Below, piece by piece: positions 50,250 through 58,696 of a stretch of 64,000 nt of DNA. Within the stretch, counting starts at the first letter, position 1. Every line of letters starts with the position of its first letter. Under the pieces are notes generated by a model. The model was not told the origin of the DNA. It saw nothing but the letters and a program-made list of their open reading frames with translations, and did not search any database. The stretch is from positions 1-64,000 of the forward strand of contig NZ_POTW01000022.1 in NCBI RefSeq assembly GCF_003236295.1, given 5' to 3'. Position numbers and translations under genes: made by a program. The DNA is from Jiangella anatolica. Lineage in GTDB: Bacteria; Actinomycetota; Actinomycetes; Jiangellales; Jiangellaceae.

Positions 50250-52232
50250 TCAGCCGCGCCGGAAGATCTGAGCCAGCACCCGAAGCGCCAGGATCGCGCT
50301 GATCACCAGCATGTTGTAGCCGATCAGCTCGTACAGGCCGACGGCGTCGGTGAGCTGCGGCCCGCCGCCGGTGCCGATGAGCAGCACGGCCATGATGCCG
50401 GTGGTCGCGGCGAGGACGGTCAGCAGCACCTCGTGCAGCATGGTCGTCAGCACCGCGCGGTCGCGCTCGTCGGCGAGCAGCCGGACGTTGATGCCGAGCC
50501 GGCCGTGCTCGGCGGCGCTGGCGATGCGCTCGACCCGGCGCGGCAGCCGGCGCAGGATCGGCAGCAGCGCGGCCAGCTCCTCGGTGACCGCCTGCTTGAG
50601 GTGCTCGGGCCCGTACTGCTCCTCGACGTAGCCGCTGGCCAGCGCGCGGGCGCCGCCGATGAGGTCGAACCGGGGCGTGAGCCGGGTCAGCGTGCCCTCG
50701 GCCGTCGCCAGCGCCCGGAAGACCGCGGCGATCTCCGGCGGGATGGCCAGACCGTGGTCGGCGACGACGCGGAACAGGTCGCCGAACATGCGGGCGCCCG
50801 TGCTGACCGTGCCGGTCGTGTGCCTGGCCATGAACCGGCCGATGTCGCGCTCCAGCGCCTGCTGGTCGATCTCGTCCGGCCGCGGCACCAGCTCCAGCAG
50901 TGCGTCGCTGACGGCAAGTGGGTCGCCCCGGTCGACGCCGACGAGCAGCCGCTGCAGGGCGTCGCGCAAGGCGCCGTCGAGCCGGCCGACGGAGCCGAAG
51001 TCGAGCAGGCCGAGGCGGCCGTCGTCGAGCAGGAAGATGTTGCCGCCGTGCGGGTCGGCGTGGAAGATCCCGTCCAGCACGATCTGGCGCAGCAGGCAGT
51101 CCAGCAGCGTTGTCGCCAGCGCGTCGCGGTCGACGCCGCGCTCCTCGATGACGGCGCCGGCCCGGTTCAGCGGCGTGCCATGCAGCCGGTCCATCACCAG
51201 CACCCGCTCGGTGCACAGCGCCAGGTGCGGCTCGGGCAGGACGACGTCGGGCTGGCGGCTCGGCGCGGACGCGACGGCGGTGATGTTGTCCGCCTCGATC
51301 CGGTAGTCCAGCTCCTCGCGGATCGCGTCGGCCAGCCCGGCCGCCAGCGTCCGCACGCCCATCCGCCGGCCCCACCGGGTCCCGCTCTCCAGCCGGTTGG
51401 CCAGCCGCGCGGCGATGTCGAGGTCGCGCTCGACCACGGGCCGGATGCCGGGCCGCTGCACCTTGACGACGACCTCGGCGCCGTCGTGCAGCCGGGCGAC
51501 GTGCACCTGGCCGACGGACGCGGCCGCCAGCGGCTCCCGGGCGAACTCGGCGAACACCTCGTCGACCGGCGCGCCCAGCTCGGCGACGAGCACCCGCTCG
51601 ATCTGCGGCCACGGCACCGGGCTGGCGTCGTCCTGCAGCCGGGCCAGCTCGTCGGCGATCTCGGCCGGCAGCACGTCGCGGCGGGTGGCGAGGATCTGGC
51701 CGAGCTTCACGAACGTGACGCCGCCGGCGTTCAGCGTGTTCGTCAGCGCGCGGCCCAGCTGGGCCCGGCCGGACGGGACGTCCAGCGCCCGGTCGCGGGT
51801 GCCGCGCAGGTACGAGCCGAGGCCGTGCCGCACCGCGATGCCGATGATCTGCCAGTACCGGCGGGCCCGCCGCAGCCGGCCGAGCAGCCCGCGTCCCCAC
51901 ACCAGCGCCGGCGGCAGCGAGCCCAGGGGCACGAACGCCTCGATGATCACCAGCAGCACCATCGAGGCGAGGATCGTCAGCACCCCGGCCAGCAGCGCGA
52001 ACCAGAACGCGACCGCTCCCTCGCTCCGGTCGGTCAGCCCGGACGGTGTCAGCGTGAACTGGTCCATCAGCGCATACATGATCAGCGGGCCGACGATGAT
52101 CGCGAACCCACCGGTCAGCAGCAGCCGGAACAGCCCCAGGCGCAGGCCGAGCAGGCGCTGCGCGATCAGCCCGAAGATCAGCGCGGTCAGGACCGAGAAG
52201 GTCGCGACGAACGGGAACGTCAAGACATCCAT
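50250..52232 (-). CDS. ABC1/AarF/UbiB-type atypical kinase, membrane protein
   Basis: A protein of 660 residues. Three membrane helices lie at the N-terminus (about 5-25, 35-55 and 75-100), the ABC1 kinase-like domain spans about 150-480 (KLGQILATR, AAASVGQVHVARL, VVKVQRPG, FHADPHGGNIF, LLDFGSVG), and two helices lie at the C-terminus. UbiB-family proteins support quinone or isoprenoid lipid metabolism; menaquinone would be the likely quinone here. The ATG at 52232 is chosen because the ORF further upstream is a shadow of the MATE gene. Confidence 0.92.
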   Translation of the reverse strand: MDVLTFPFVATFSVLTALIFGLIAQRLLGLRLGLFRLLLTGGFAIIVGPLIMYALMDQFTLTPSGLTDRSEGAVAFWFALLAGVLTILASMVLLVIIEAFVPLGSLPPALVWGRGLLGRLRRARRYWQIIGIAVRHGLGSYLRGTRDRALDVPSGRAQLGRALTNTLNAGGVTFVKLGQILATRRDVLPAEIADELARLQDDASPVPWPQIERVLVAELGAPVDEVFAEFAREPLAAASVGQVHVARLHDGAEVVVKVQRPGIRPVVERDLDIAARLANRLESGTRWGRRMGVRTLAAGLADAIREELDYRIEADNITAVASAPSRQPDVVLPEPHLALCTERVLVMDRLHGTPLNRAGAVIEERGVDRDALATTLLDCLLRQIVLDGIFHADPHGGNIFLLDDGRLGLLDFGSVGRLDGALRDALQRLLVGVDRGDPLAVSDALLELVPRPDEIDQQALERDIGRFMARHTTGTVSTGARMFGDLFRVVADHGLAIPPEIAAVFRALATAEGTLTRLTPRFDLIGGARALASGYVEEQYGPEHLKQAVTEELAALLPILRRLPRRVERIASAAEHGRLGINVRLLADERDRAVLTTMLHEVLLTVLAATTGIMAVLLIGTGGGPQLTDAVGLYELIGYNMLVISAILALRVLAQIFRRG

Positions 52233-52264
52233 CGCCGCCAGTGTCGCAGGCGTACCGAGCCGGC

Positions 52265-53602
52265 TCAGCGGACCGCGCCGGTGACCATCCAGGTGTCGCT
52301 GCGTTCCCGCAGCGCCAGCGTGACCAGGCGGACCAGCATCCAGAGGCCGATCGCGCCCCACAGCCACATCAGGCCGGCCCGCCCCGACACATCGGCGACG
52401 GAGACCGCCCAGGCCGCCGGCAGGAACGCGGCGACCGACAGCACCGACGCCCACGCCAGGTAGCGCCCGTCGCCGGCGCCGATCAGCACGCCGTCGAGCA
52501 CGAACACCCAGCCGGCGATCGGCTGCATCGCCGCGGCCACCACCAGTGCGGCGAACAGCAGCGAGCGCACGTCCGGGTCGGATGTGAACAGCCGCGCGTA
52601 GCCGCTGCCGATCACCAGCAGCAGCACCGCCAGCGCGACCCCGGACAGCACGCCCCACTGGACCATCCGCCGGGTGATCGACCGCGCGCCGTCCACGTCG
52701 CCGGCGCCGAGCGCCCGGCCGACCAGCGCCTGCGCGGCGATCGCGACGGCGTCGAGGATCAGCGCCAGCAGCGTCCACGTCGTGAACGCGACCTGGTGCG
52801 CCGCCAGCGCCGCCGTCCCCAGCCCGGCCGCCACCACGGTGATCACGATGAGCGCGACCCGCATCGCGACCGTCCGCACGATCAGCGGCACGCCGGCGCC
52901 GAACGCCTGCGCGACGCCGCGCCCGTCCGGCCGGATCGGGACGCCGGCGCGCCGGGCGCCGCGCACCACGACCCGGGCGAAGACCGCCGCCATGCCCGTC
53001 TGCGCGAGGACGGTGCCCAGCGCCGAGCCGCCGATGCCGAGGTCCAGCCCGTACACCAGCACGACGTTGAGGACGACGTTCGCGACCGCCCCCGTCACCG
53101 CGACGTACAGCGGGGTCCGCGTGTCCTGCAGGCCGCGCAGCACGCCGGTGGCGGCGAGGACGAGCAGCATCGACGGGATGCCGAGGAGGCTGATGCGCAG
53201 GTACGTCTCCGCATGACCGGCCACGTCGTCGTCCGGGCCGAACAGCGACACCACCCACGGTGCCAGCGGCCAGCCGGCCGCGACGGTGCCGAGGCCGATC
53301 AGCACCGCCAGCCAGCAGCCGTCGATGCCCGAGCGCAGCGCGCCGGCCTGGTCGCCCGCGCCCAGCCGCCGCGCCACCGCCGCTGTCGTGCCGTAGGCCA
53401 GGAAGATCGACACGTTCACCAGCGTGCCGAGCACCGCCGACGCGATGCCCAGGCCGGCGAGCTCCGGTGTGCCGAGATGGCCGATGATGGCGGAGTCGGT
53501 GAGCAGGAACAGCGGCTCGGCGACCAGCGCGCCCAGGGCGGGCAACGCGAGCCGCAGGATCTCACCGTCGGCCGGGTGCCGGCGGAACGGATGTCGAATC
53601 AT
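52265..53602 (-). CDS. MATE family efflux transporter (DinF-like)
   Basis: A protein of 445 residues with twelve hydrophobic helices in two similar halves and the MATE-typical segments LALPALGALVAEPLFLLTDSA and GLQDTRTPLYVA. It exports cationic drugs or metabolites by H+ or Na+ antiport. The ATG at 53602 is preferred to the start at 53821, which would add a sequence lacking protein character and cover the DnaA-box cluster. It diverges from dnaB; the same MATE-dnaB neighbourhood occurs in Streptomyces. Confidence 0.92.
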   Translation of the reverse strand: MIRHPFRRHPADGEILRLALPALGALVAEPLFLLTDSAIIGHLGTPELAGLGIASAVLGTLVNVSIFLAYGTTAAVARRLGAGDQAGALRSGIDGCWLAVLIGLGTVAAGWPLAPWVVSLFGPDDDVAGHAETYLRISLLGIPSMLLVLAATGVLRGLQDTRTPLYVAVTGAVANVVLNVVLVYGLDLGIGGSALGTVLAQTGMAAVFARVVVRGARRAGVPIRPDGRGVAQAFGAGVPLIVRTVAMRVALIVITVVAAGLGTAALAAHQVAFTTWTLLALILDAVAIAAQALVGRALGAGDVDGARSITRRMVQWGVLSGVALAVLLLVIGSGYARLFTSDPDVRSLLFAALVVAAAMQPIAGWVFVLDGVLIGAGDGRYLAWASVLSVAAFLPAAWAVSVADVSGRAGLMWLWGAIGLWMLVRLVTLALRERSDTWMVTGAVR

Positions 53603-53671
53603 GGCAGCACCGACGGTAGAGGTGACACCTGTCATCGCGTGACCGTTGTCTCGCCATCTGAGATCGTGCCC

Positions 53672-53836
53672 TGTGGATCTCCGTCCACACCCCGTGGACG
53701 ACGAATGTCGCTCGTGACCTGGGGTGACGTTCGAGCTGTGAACAACTCGCCGAGGCGCTGTCCCCAGGGTTGTCCACAGTTGGGGATGATCGTTTACGCG
53801 GTGCCTCCACAGCTCCTCCACAGCACCTGTGGATCA
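53672..53836. promoter_or_regulatory. Cluster of DnaA-box-like 9-mers upstream of dnaB
   Basis: Within 165 nt there are two perfect boxes, TTGTTCACA (53737-53745, minus) and TTGTCCACA (53770-53778, plus). Near-matches are CCGTCCACA (53681-53689), TCCTCCACA (53814-53822), TGATCCACA (53828-53836, minus), AGATCCACA (53672-53680, minus) and a weak GCCTCCACA (53803-53811). They fill the gap between the MATE gene and the dnaB promoter. DnaA regulation of dnaB, or DnaA titration, is the likely meaning; there is no dnaA/dnaN pair here, so it is not oriC by position. Confidence 0.65.
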
Positions 53837-53841
53837 TCGAC

Positions 53842-53871
53842 TTGGCGACGCGCCGACGCGGGCCATAGGTT
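53842..53871 (+). promoter_or_regulatory. Proposed promoter of dnaB
   Basis: TTGGCG (53842-53847) and TAGGTT (53866-53871) are 18 nt apart. The leader to the GTG start would be about 55 nt. The last DnaA-box-like site ends 5 nt before the -35, so DnaA could interact with polymerase here. Confidence 0.45.
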
Positions 53872-53932
53872 CGCCAAACAGCGGTGGCTGTTAGAACATA
53901 TGTATGGACGACCCGGTGCCGGAGGTGTGTGC

Positions 53933-56752
53933 GTGAGCGTCGCGGAGCTGCCGGATCGCCGGGAGGAAGCCCCGGCCGACTACGGCCGCACGCCCCCGCA
54001 GGACGTCGCCGCCGAGCAGTCGGTGCTGGGCGGCATGCTGCTGTCCAAGGACGCCATCGCCGACGTCGTCGAGATCCTCCGCGGCCACGACTTCTACCGG
54101 CCGGCGCACGAGGCGGTCTACGAGGCGATCATCGACCTCTACGGCCGCGGCGAGCCCGCCGACGCCGTCACCGTCGCAGCCCAGCTGCAGAAGCGCGGCG
54201 AGCTCGGCCGGGTCGGCGGCGCGCCGTACCTGCACACCCTGGTCTCCTCCGTCCCGTCGGCCGCGAACGCCGGCTTCTACGCCGACATCGTCCGCGAGCG
54301 GGCCATCCTGCGCCGCCTGGTCGAGGCCGGCACCCGCATCGTCCAGCTCGGCTACAGCGACGACGGCGACGCCGACGCCATCGTCGACCGCGCCCAGGCC
54401 GAGGTCTACGCCGTCACCGAGAAGCGGGCCTCCGAGGACTACCACCCGCTGTCGGAGATCATGGAGGGCACCCTCGACGAGATCGAGGCGATCGGCTCCC
54501 GCGGCGGCCAGATGGTCGGCGTCCCCACCGGCTTCACCGACCTCGACGCGCTGACCAACGGCCTGCACCCCGGCCAGCTGATCATCCTCGCCGCCAGACC
54601 GGCCGTCGGGAAGGCGCTGGCACTGGACACCCCCCTGCCGACGCCGACCGGCTGGACGACCATGGGCGAGGTCCGGGCCGGCGACCTGCTGATCGGCGCC
54701 GACGGCCGGCCCACCAGGGTCGTCGCGGCGACCGACGTCATGACCGACCGGCCCTGTTACGAGGTCGAGTTCTCCGACGGCACGGTCATCGTGGCCGACG
54801 CCCAGCACCAGTGGGCGACGACCACCCGGGCGGGACGGCGTGCGGCCGCGGAGCGTCGTCCGCGCCGGTACTACTGGCCCGACGCGTCGGTGGCCAGGGC
54901 CTGCGCCATCGCCCACCGCGCCGAGCACGAGGCCGACCGCCTCGTCACCGCGGCGCAGGCGGTCGCCGAGGTCGGCAGCGAGTTCCGGCACGCCATCCAC
55001 GGCGCGGTCGAGGCGGTCCGGGCCGGCGCCCCGACCTCGGGCACGACGTACTCACGTCGCCGACTGCTCGGCGAGCTGGCGAGCCGGGTGTCCCGGCCGG
55101 TGGGCAGTTGGTCCGCCGCCGAGCATCCCGGCATCGTGACGACCGAGGAGCTGGCCCGGACCCTGCGCTCCGCGGGCGGCGACCGCCGGCTCAACCACGC
55201 GGTGCGGCTGGCCGAGCCGTTCGAGCTGCCCGACCGTGACCTGCCGCTGCCGCCGTACGCCCTTGGTGTCTGGCTCGGCGACGGCCACAGCGCGTCGGCC
55301 CGGTTCACGTCCGACGATCCCGAGATCGCCGCCGAGATCCGCCGCGCGGGTCTGCGGGTCGAGCCGCGCGGCCCCCGGCTCTACTCGCTGCGGCTACCTG
55401 AGCCGGCGCCGATCGCCGAGCGTGACTGCGTGGTCTGCGGCGCCTCGTTCGTGCCGAAGACCAGTCAGGTCCGCACGTGCGGACGGCGCTGCGGTGGACG
55501 GGTCCGCGGCCTGCCCGGAGCGGGCGCGGCACCGACGTGCCCCGACTGTGGCCGCCCCTCCTCGGGGATGCGCCGCTGCGACGCCTGCCACCGTGACCAC
55601 GGCACCGTCCAGGCCCTGCTGCGGACCATGGGCGTTCTCGGCGACAAGCACATCCCGGCCGAGTACCTGCGTGCCTCGATCCGGCAGCGCCGCGACCTCC
55701 TCGCCGGCTTGCTCGACACCGACGGCTACGTGAACCCGAACGGCGTGGTGCAGTTCGCCGTCACCAACCGCCGGCTGGCAGAGGACACGCTCGAGCTCGT
55801 CCACTCGCTGGGCTACCGGGCCCGCATGACCACCAAGCGGGTCCCTGGCCGCAGCGAAGCCACGTCGACGTCGTACTGCATCACCTTCACCCCGCGCGAC
55901 CCGGTGTTCCGGTTGCGGCGCAAGCTGGAGCGGCAGCGTCTCGGCAGTGGCCCGACCGCCCGCATGGTGGTCGACGTCCGTCCGGTGCCTTCCGTCCCGG
56001 TCCGCTGTGTCGAGGTCGACAACGCCGACCACCTGTACCTGGCCGGCCGTTCCTGCATCCCGACGCACAACTCGACCCTGGGACTCGATCTGGCCCGGGC
56101 GGCGTCGATCAAGAACGGGCTGACCTCGGTCATCTACTCGCTGGAGATGGGCCGCAACGAGATCACCATGCGGCTGCTCTCCGCCGAGGCCAAGGTCCCG
56201 CTGCACCACATGCGCTCCGGCCAGATGACCGACGACGACTGGAACCGGATCGCCCGCAGCACCGGCGAGGTCTCCAGCGCGCCGCTCTACATCGACGACT
56301 CGCCGAACATGACGATGATGGAGATCCGGGCCAAGTGCCGGCGGCTCAAGCAGCGCAACGATCTCCGCCTGGTGATCATCGACTACCTGCAGCTGATGTC
56401 CAGCGGCAAGCGGGTCGAGAGCCGGCAGCAGGAGGTCGCGGAGTTCTCCCGGGCGCTCAAGCTGCTGGCCAAGGAGCTCGAGGTCCCGGTCATCGCGATG
56501 AGCCAGCTCAACCGTGGTCCCGAGCAGCGCCAGGACAAGAAGCCCATGCTCTCTGACCTGCGCGAATCGGGCAGCATCGAGCAAGATGCCGACATGGTGA
56601 TCCTGCTGCACCGCGAGGACGCCTACGAGAAGGAGTCGCCGCGGGCGGGGGAGGCCGACTTCATCGTGGCCAAGCACCGCAACGGGCCGACCGCCACCAT
56701 CACCGTCGCGTTCCAGGGCCACTACAGCCGCTTCGTCGACATGGCCCAGTGA
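53933..56752 (+). CDS. dnaB: Replicative DNA helicase DnaB, interrupted by an in-frame intein
   Basis: The precursor has 939 residues; after removal of a 486-residue intein the helicase would have 453, the normal length. The N-terminal domain begins DVAAEQSVLGGMLLSKDAI. The P-loop RPAVGK/ST is split: the intein lies between Lys (codon ending 54613) and Ser (56072). Walker B reads LVIIDYLQLM and the C-terminal DnaB motifs (MSQLNRGPEQR, RESGSIEQDADMVILLHR) are intact. It unwinds DNA at the fork. The GTG at 53933 follows GGAGG by 7 nt; the ATG at 53900 is an alternative. Because the P-loop is split, activity depends on splicing. Confidence 0.97.
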   Translation: MSVAELPDRREEAPADYGRTPPQDVAAEQSVLGGMLLSKDAIADVVEILRGHDFYRPAHEAVYEAIIDLYGRGEPADAVTVAAQLQKRGELGRVGGAPYLHTLVSSVPSAANAGFYADIVRERAILRRLVEAGTRIVQLGYSDDGDADAIVDRAQAEVYAVTEKRASEDYHPLSEIMEGTLDEIEAIGSRGGQMVGVPTGFTDLDALTNGLHPGQLIILAARPAVGKALALDTPLPTPTGWTTMGEVRAGDLLIGADGRPTRVVAATDVMTDRPCYEVEFSDGTVIVADAQHQWATTTRAGRRAAAERRPRRYYWPDASVARACAIAHRAEHEADRLVTAAQAVAEVGSEFRHAIHGAVEAVRAGAPTSGTTYSRRRLLGELASRVSRPVGSWSAAEHPGIVTTEELARTLRSAGGDRRLNHAVRLAEPFELPDRDLPLPPYALGVWLGDGHSASARFTSDDPEIAAEIRRAGLRVEPRGPRLYSLRLPEPAPIAERDCVVCGASFVPKTSQVRTCGRRCGGRVRGLPGAGAAPTCPDCGRPSSGMRRCDACHRDHGTVQALLRTMGVLGDKHIPAEYLRASIRQRRDLLAGLLDTDGYVNPNGVVQFAVTNRRLAEDTLELVHSLGYRARMTTKRVPGRSEATSTSYCITFTPRDPVFRLRRKLERQRLGSGPTARMVVDVRPVPSVPVRCVEVDNADHLYLAGRSCIPTHNSTLGLDLARAASIKNGLTSVIYSLEMGRNEITMRLLSAEAKVPLHHMRSGQMTDDDWNRIARSTGEVSSAPLYIDDSPNMTMMEIRAKCRRLKQRNDLRLVIIDYLQLMSSGKRVESRQQEVAEFSRALKLLAKELEVPVIAMSQLNRGPEQRQDKKPMLSDLRESGSIEQDADMVILLHREDAYEKESPRAGEADFIVAKHRNGPTATITVAFQGHYSRFVDMAQ
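54614..56071 (+). other. Class 3 intein with LAGLIDADG endonuclease and two Cys4 clusters
   Basis: A segment of 486 residues starting ALALDTPLPTPTGW, with Ala instead of Cys/Ser at position 1, and ending CIPTHN before Ser+1. Trp67 (QHQW), Cys465 (VRCVEVDNADHLYLAG) and Thr484 form the W-C-T triplet of class 3 inteins, in which the block F Cys makes the first thioester. LAGLIDADG motifs are at about 216-225 (ALGVWLGDGH) and 362-371 (LLAGLLDTDG). Between them are C272-x2-C275-x13-C289-x3-C293 and C309-x2-C312-x9-C322-x2-C325, which look like two zinc-binding units. Splicing should restore the DnaB P-loop. Confidence 0.9.
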
Positions 56753-56756
56753 GCGC

Positions 56757-57602
56757 TCAGGCGTTCGTGCGGAAGTCCTGAGTGCCGATCACCCGCAGCA
56801 ACTGCAGTTTCTCGGCGGCGTCGGTGCCCTCGAGCGGGAAGTACGCCAGCAGCTGGACGTCCTCGTCGGGCGTGAGCAGGACCTCGCAGTGCACGCGGAT
56901 CGGCCCGACCTCGGGATGGACGAAGGTCTTCACGTCGGAGCGGCGCACCGCGACCTCGTGCTGCTCCCACAGTTCCCGGAACTCGGCGCTGTGCTCGAGC
57001 AGATCGCGGACGAGCTCGGTGACGTCGCGGTCGCCGGCCCGGCGCGAGTGCGTCGCCCGCAGGTCGCTGACGTGCGCCGCGGACAGCCGCGGCCGATCCT
57101 CCTCCGGGGCCGGCTCGCGGCTCGCGGGATCGGTGAACCAGCGCCAGTAGACGTTGCCCTCGCGGCCGGGCCGGACGTCCCGCTCACCCACGAGCGCCGC
57201 CAGCAGATCGTTGCGCCACAGCACCTCGCCCACATCGCTGAGGATGCAGACGGGCACGTCGACGAGGCGGCCGGCGAGCTGGATCAGGCCGGGACGGACG
57301 TGGCCGCCGGCGCGGCGCGGCGGCGCGGACAGCCCGGCCAGGTGGAACAGGTGGTCGCGCTGGTCCAGATCGCAGCGCAGCGCCCGGGCCAGCGCCGCCA
57401 CCACGCCGTCGGACGGCGCGGAGCCGCGGGCCTGCTCCAGCCGGGTGTAGTGGTCGGCGGACACGCCCGCGAGCTGCGCCACCTCCTCGCGCCGCAGCCC
57501 GGGGGTGCGGCGGCGGATGCCGTCGGGCAGGCCGACGTCGGCCGGGCGGAGCAGCTCACGCCGGCGACGCAGGAAGTCGGCGAGACCGGCACGGTCGATC
57601 AC
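56757..57602 (-). CDS. XRE-family regulator with MmyB-like ligand domain
   Basis: A protein of 281 residues. The helix-turn-helix (TPGLRREEVAQLAGVSADHY followed by TRLEQARG, about 27-60) and the C-terminal PAS-like MmyB domain (DVGEVLWRNDLLAALVG, VGPIRVHCEVLLTPDED) are typical of a large actinobacterial group that controls a neighbouring oxidoreductase. The GTG at 57602 is chosen because the extra residues from 57710 cross the operator. It diverges from an aldo/keto reductase gene with a perfect 11-bp inverted repeat between them. It ends 4 nt after the convergent dnaB stop. Confidence 0.9.
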   Translation of the reverse strand: MIDRAGLADFLRRRRELLRPADVGLPDGIRRRTPGLRREEVAQLAGVSADHYTRLEQARGSAPSDGVVAALARALRCDLDQRDHLFHLAGLSAPPRRAGGHVRPGLIQLAGRLVDVPVCILSDVGEVLWRNDLLAALVGERDVRPGREGNVYWRWFTDPASREPAPEEDRPRLSAAHVSDLRATHSRRAGDRDVTELVRDLLEHSAEFRELWEQHEVAVRRSDVKTFVHPEVGPIRVHCEVLLTPDEDVQLLAYFPLEGTDAAEKLQLLRVIGTQDFRTNA

Positions 57603-57630
57603 GCCTCTATCGTGCAACGCCGCGGCGACG

Positions 57631-57659
57631 GTATCCAGGGAGAGGCCGTCCCTGGATAC
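57631..57659. promoter_or_regulatory. Operator between the XRE regulator and the aldo/keto reductase
   Basis: GTATCCAGGGA (57631-57641) and TCCCTGGATAC (57649-57659) form a perfect 11-bp inverted repeat with a 7-nt spacer, centred in the 101-nt divergent gap. This is the probable binding site of the MmyB-like regulator for both genes. Confidence 0.75.
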
Positions 57660-57703
57660 GCCGGGCCTGCACAGGCGGCCCGGCCGCGCCGACGCTGGAG
57701 AGC

Positions 57704-58696
57704 ATGACAACCAAGCTCGACACCCGCACCCTCGGCCGCACCGGCCCTGCCGTCACATCGCCCGGACTGGGCGGCCTGGGCCTGTCCGGCGCCTACGGCC
57801 GCACCGACGACGACCACAGCGTCCGGGTCATCCACAGCTACCTCGACGCCGGCGGCACCCTGCTGGACACCGCCGACTTCTACGGCGCCGGCCACAACGA
57901 GCAACTGATCGCCCGCGCCCTGCGCGACCGCCGCCGCGACGACGTCGTGCTGTCGGTGAAGTTCGGCGCCCTGCTCGCGCCCGGCCGCCCGCCGGGCGGG
58001 TTCGACGGCCGCCCGGCGGCGGTCCGCAGCTCGCTCGCCTACTCGCTGCAGCGGCTGGGCACCGATCACGTGGACGTCTACCGGCCGGCGCGGCTGGACC
58101 GCGGCGTGCCGATCGAGGAGACCGTCGGCGCGATCGCCGAGCTGGTGGAGCAGGGCCACGTCCGCCACATCGGGCTGAGCGAGGTCGGCGCCGAGACGAT
58201 CCGCCGAGCGGCGGCGGTCGCGCCCATCTGCGACCTGCAGATCGAGTACTCGCTGCTCAGCCGCGGTATCGAGGACGAGATCCTGGCCACCTGCCGGGAG
58301 CTCGGCATCGGCATCACCGCCTACGGCGTGCTCGCGCGCGGCCTGATCGGCGGCAGCGGCACGGCCGACGGCGCCCGTGCGATCTCGCCGCGGTTCCAGG
58401 GCGCCAACCGCGAGCACAACGAGGCGCTGGTCGCCCGGCTCCAGGGCATCGCCGACGCGAAGGGCGCGACGGTGGCGCAGCTGGCGATCGCCTGGGTCGC
58501 GGCGCAGGGCGACGACATCGTCCCGGTCGTCGGGCCGCGGCGGCTCGACCAGGTGGCGTCGATGATCGGCAGCACCGGCATCACCCTGACCGACGACGAC
58601 CTGGCCGGCCTCGACGAGCTCATCCCGGCCGGCTCCGCCCGCGGCGACCGCTACCCGGCGCCGTTCATGGCCGACCTCGACAGCGAGCGGCCTTAG
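57704..58696 (+). CDS. Aldo/keto reductase
   Basis: A protein of 330 residues with the AKR barrel. The catalytic Asp-Tyr-Lys set is visible (LLDTADFYGAGHNE, then VLSVKFG), while the position usually held by His in the next strand motif reads VDVYRPARLD, an Ala seen in some AKR13-like members. It should reduce aldehydes or ketones with NADPH; the substrate is unknown. It is paired with a divergent XRE regulator across a perfect inverted repeat. Its stop overlaps the end of the convergent WYL gene by 4 nt. Confidence 0.9.
   Translation: MTTKLDTRTLGRTGPAVTSPGLGGLGLSGAYGRTDDDHSVRVIHSYLDAGGTLLDTADFYGAGHNEQLIARALRDRRRDDVVLSVKFGALLAPGRPPGGFDGRPAAVRSSLAYSLQRLGTDHVDVYRPARLDRGVPIEETVGAIAELVEQGHVRHIGLSEVGAETIRRAAAVAPICDLQIEYSLLSRGIEDEILATCRELGIGITAYGVLARGLIGGSGTADGARAISPRFQGANREHNEALVARLQGIADAKGATVAQLAIAWVAAQGDDIVPVVGPRRLDQVASMIGSTGITLTDDDLAGLDELIPAGSARGDRYPAPFMADLDSERP

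Noticed and set aside
52241-53932. An extension of the dnaB frame upstream to 52241
   Set aside because: It crosses the MATE gene antisense and the DnaA-box cluster. The GTG at 53933 with GGAGG is the supported start.
53603-53932. The chromosomal replication origin
   Set aside because: DnaA boxes are clustered here, but dnaA and dnaN are absent, no AT-rich unwinding region is evident, and dnaB normally lies some distance from oriC in actinomycetes. A regulatory or titration role fits better.
54614-56071. dnaB as a frameshifted or inserted pseudogene
   Set aside because: The insert is in frame, has complete intein splice-junction features (Ala1, W-C-T, HN/Ser) and intact flanking DnaB sequence.
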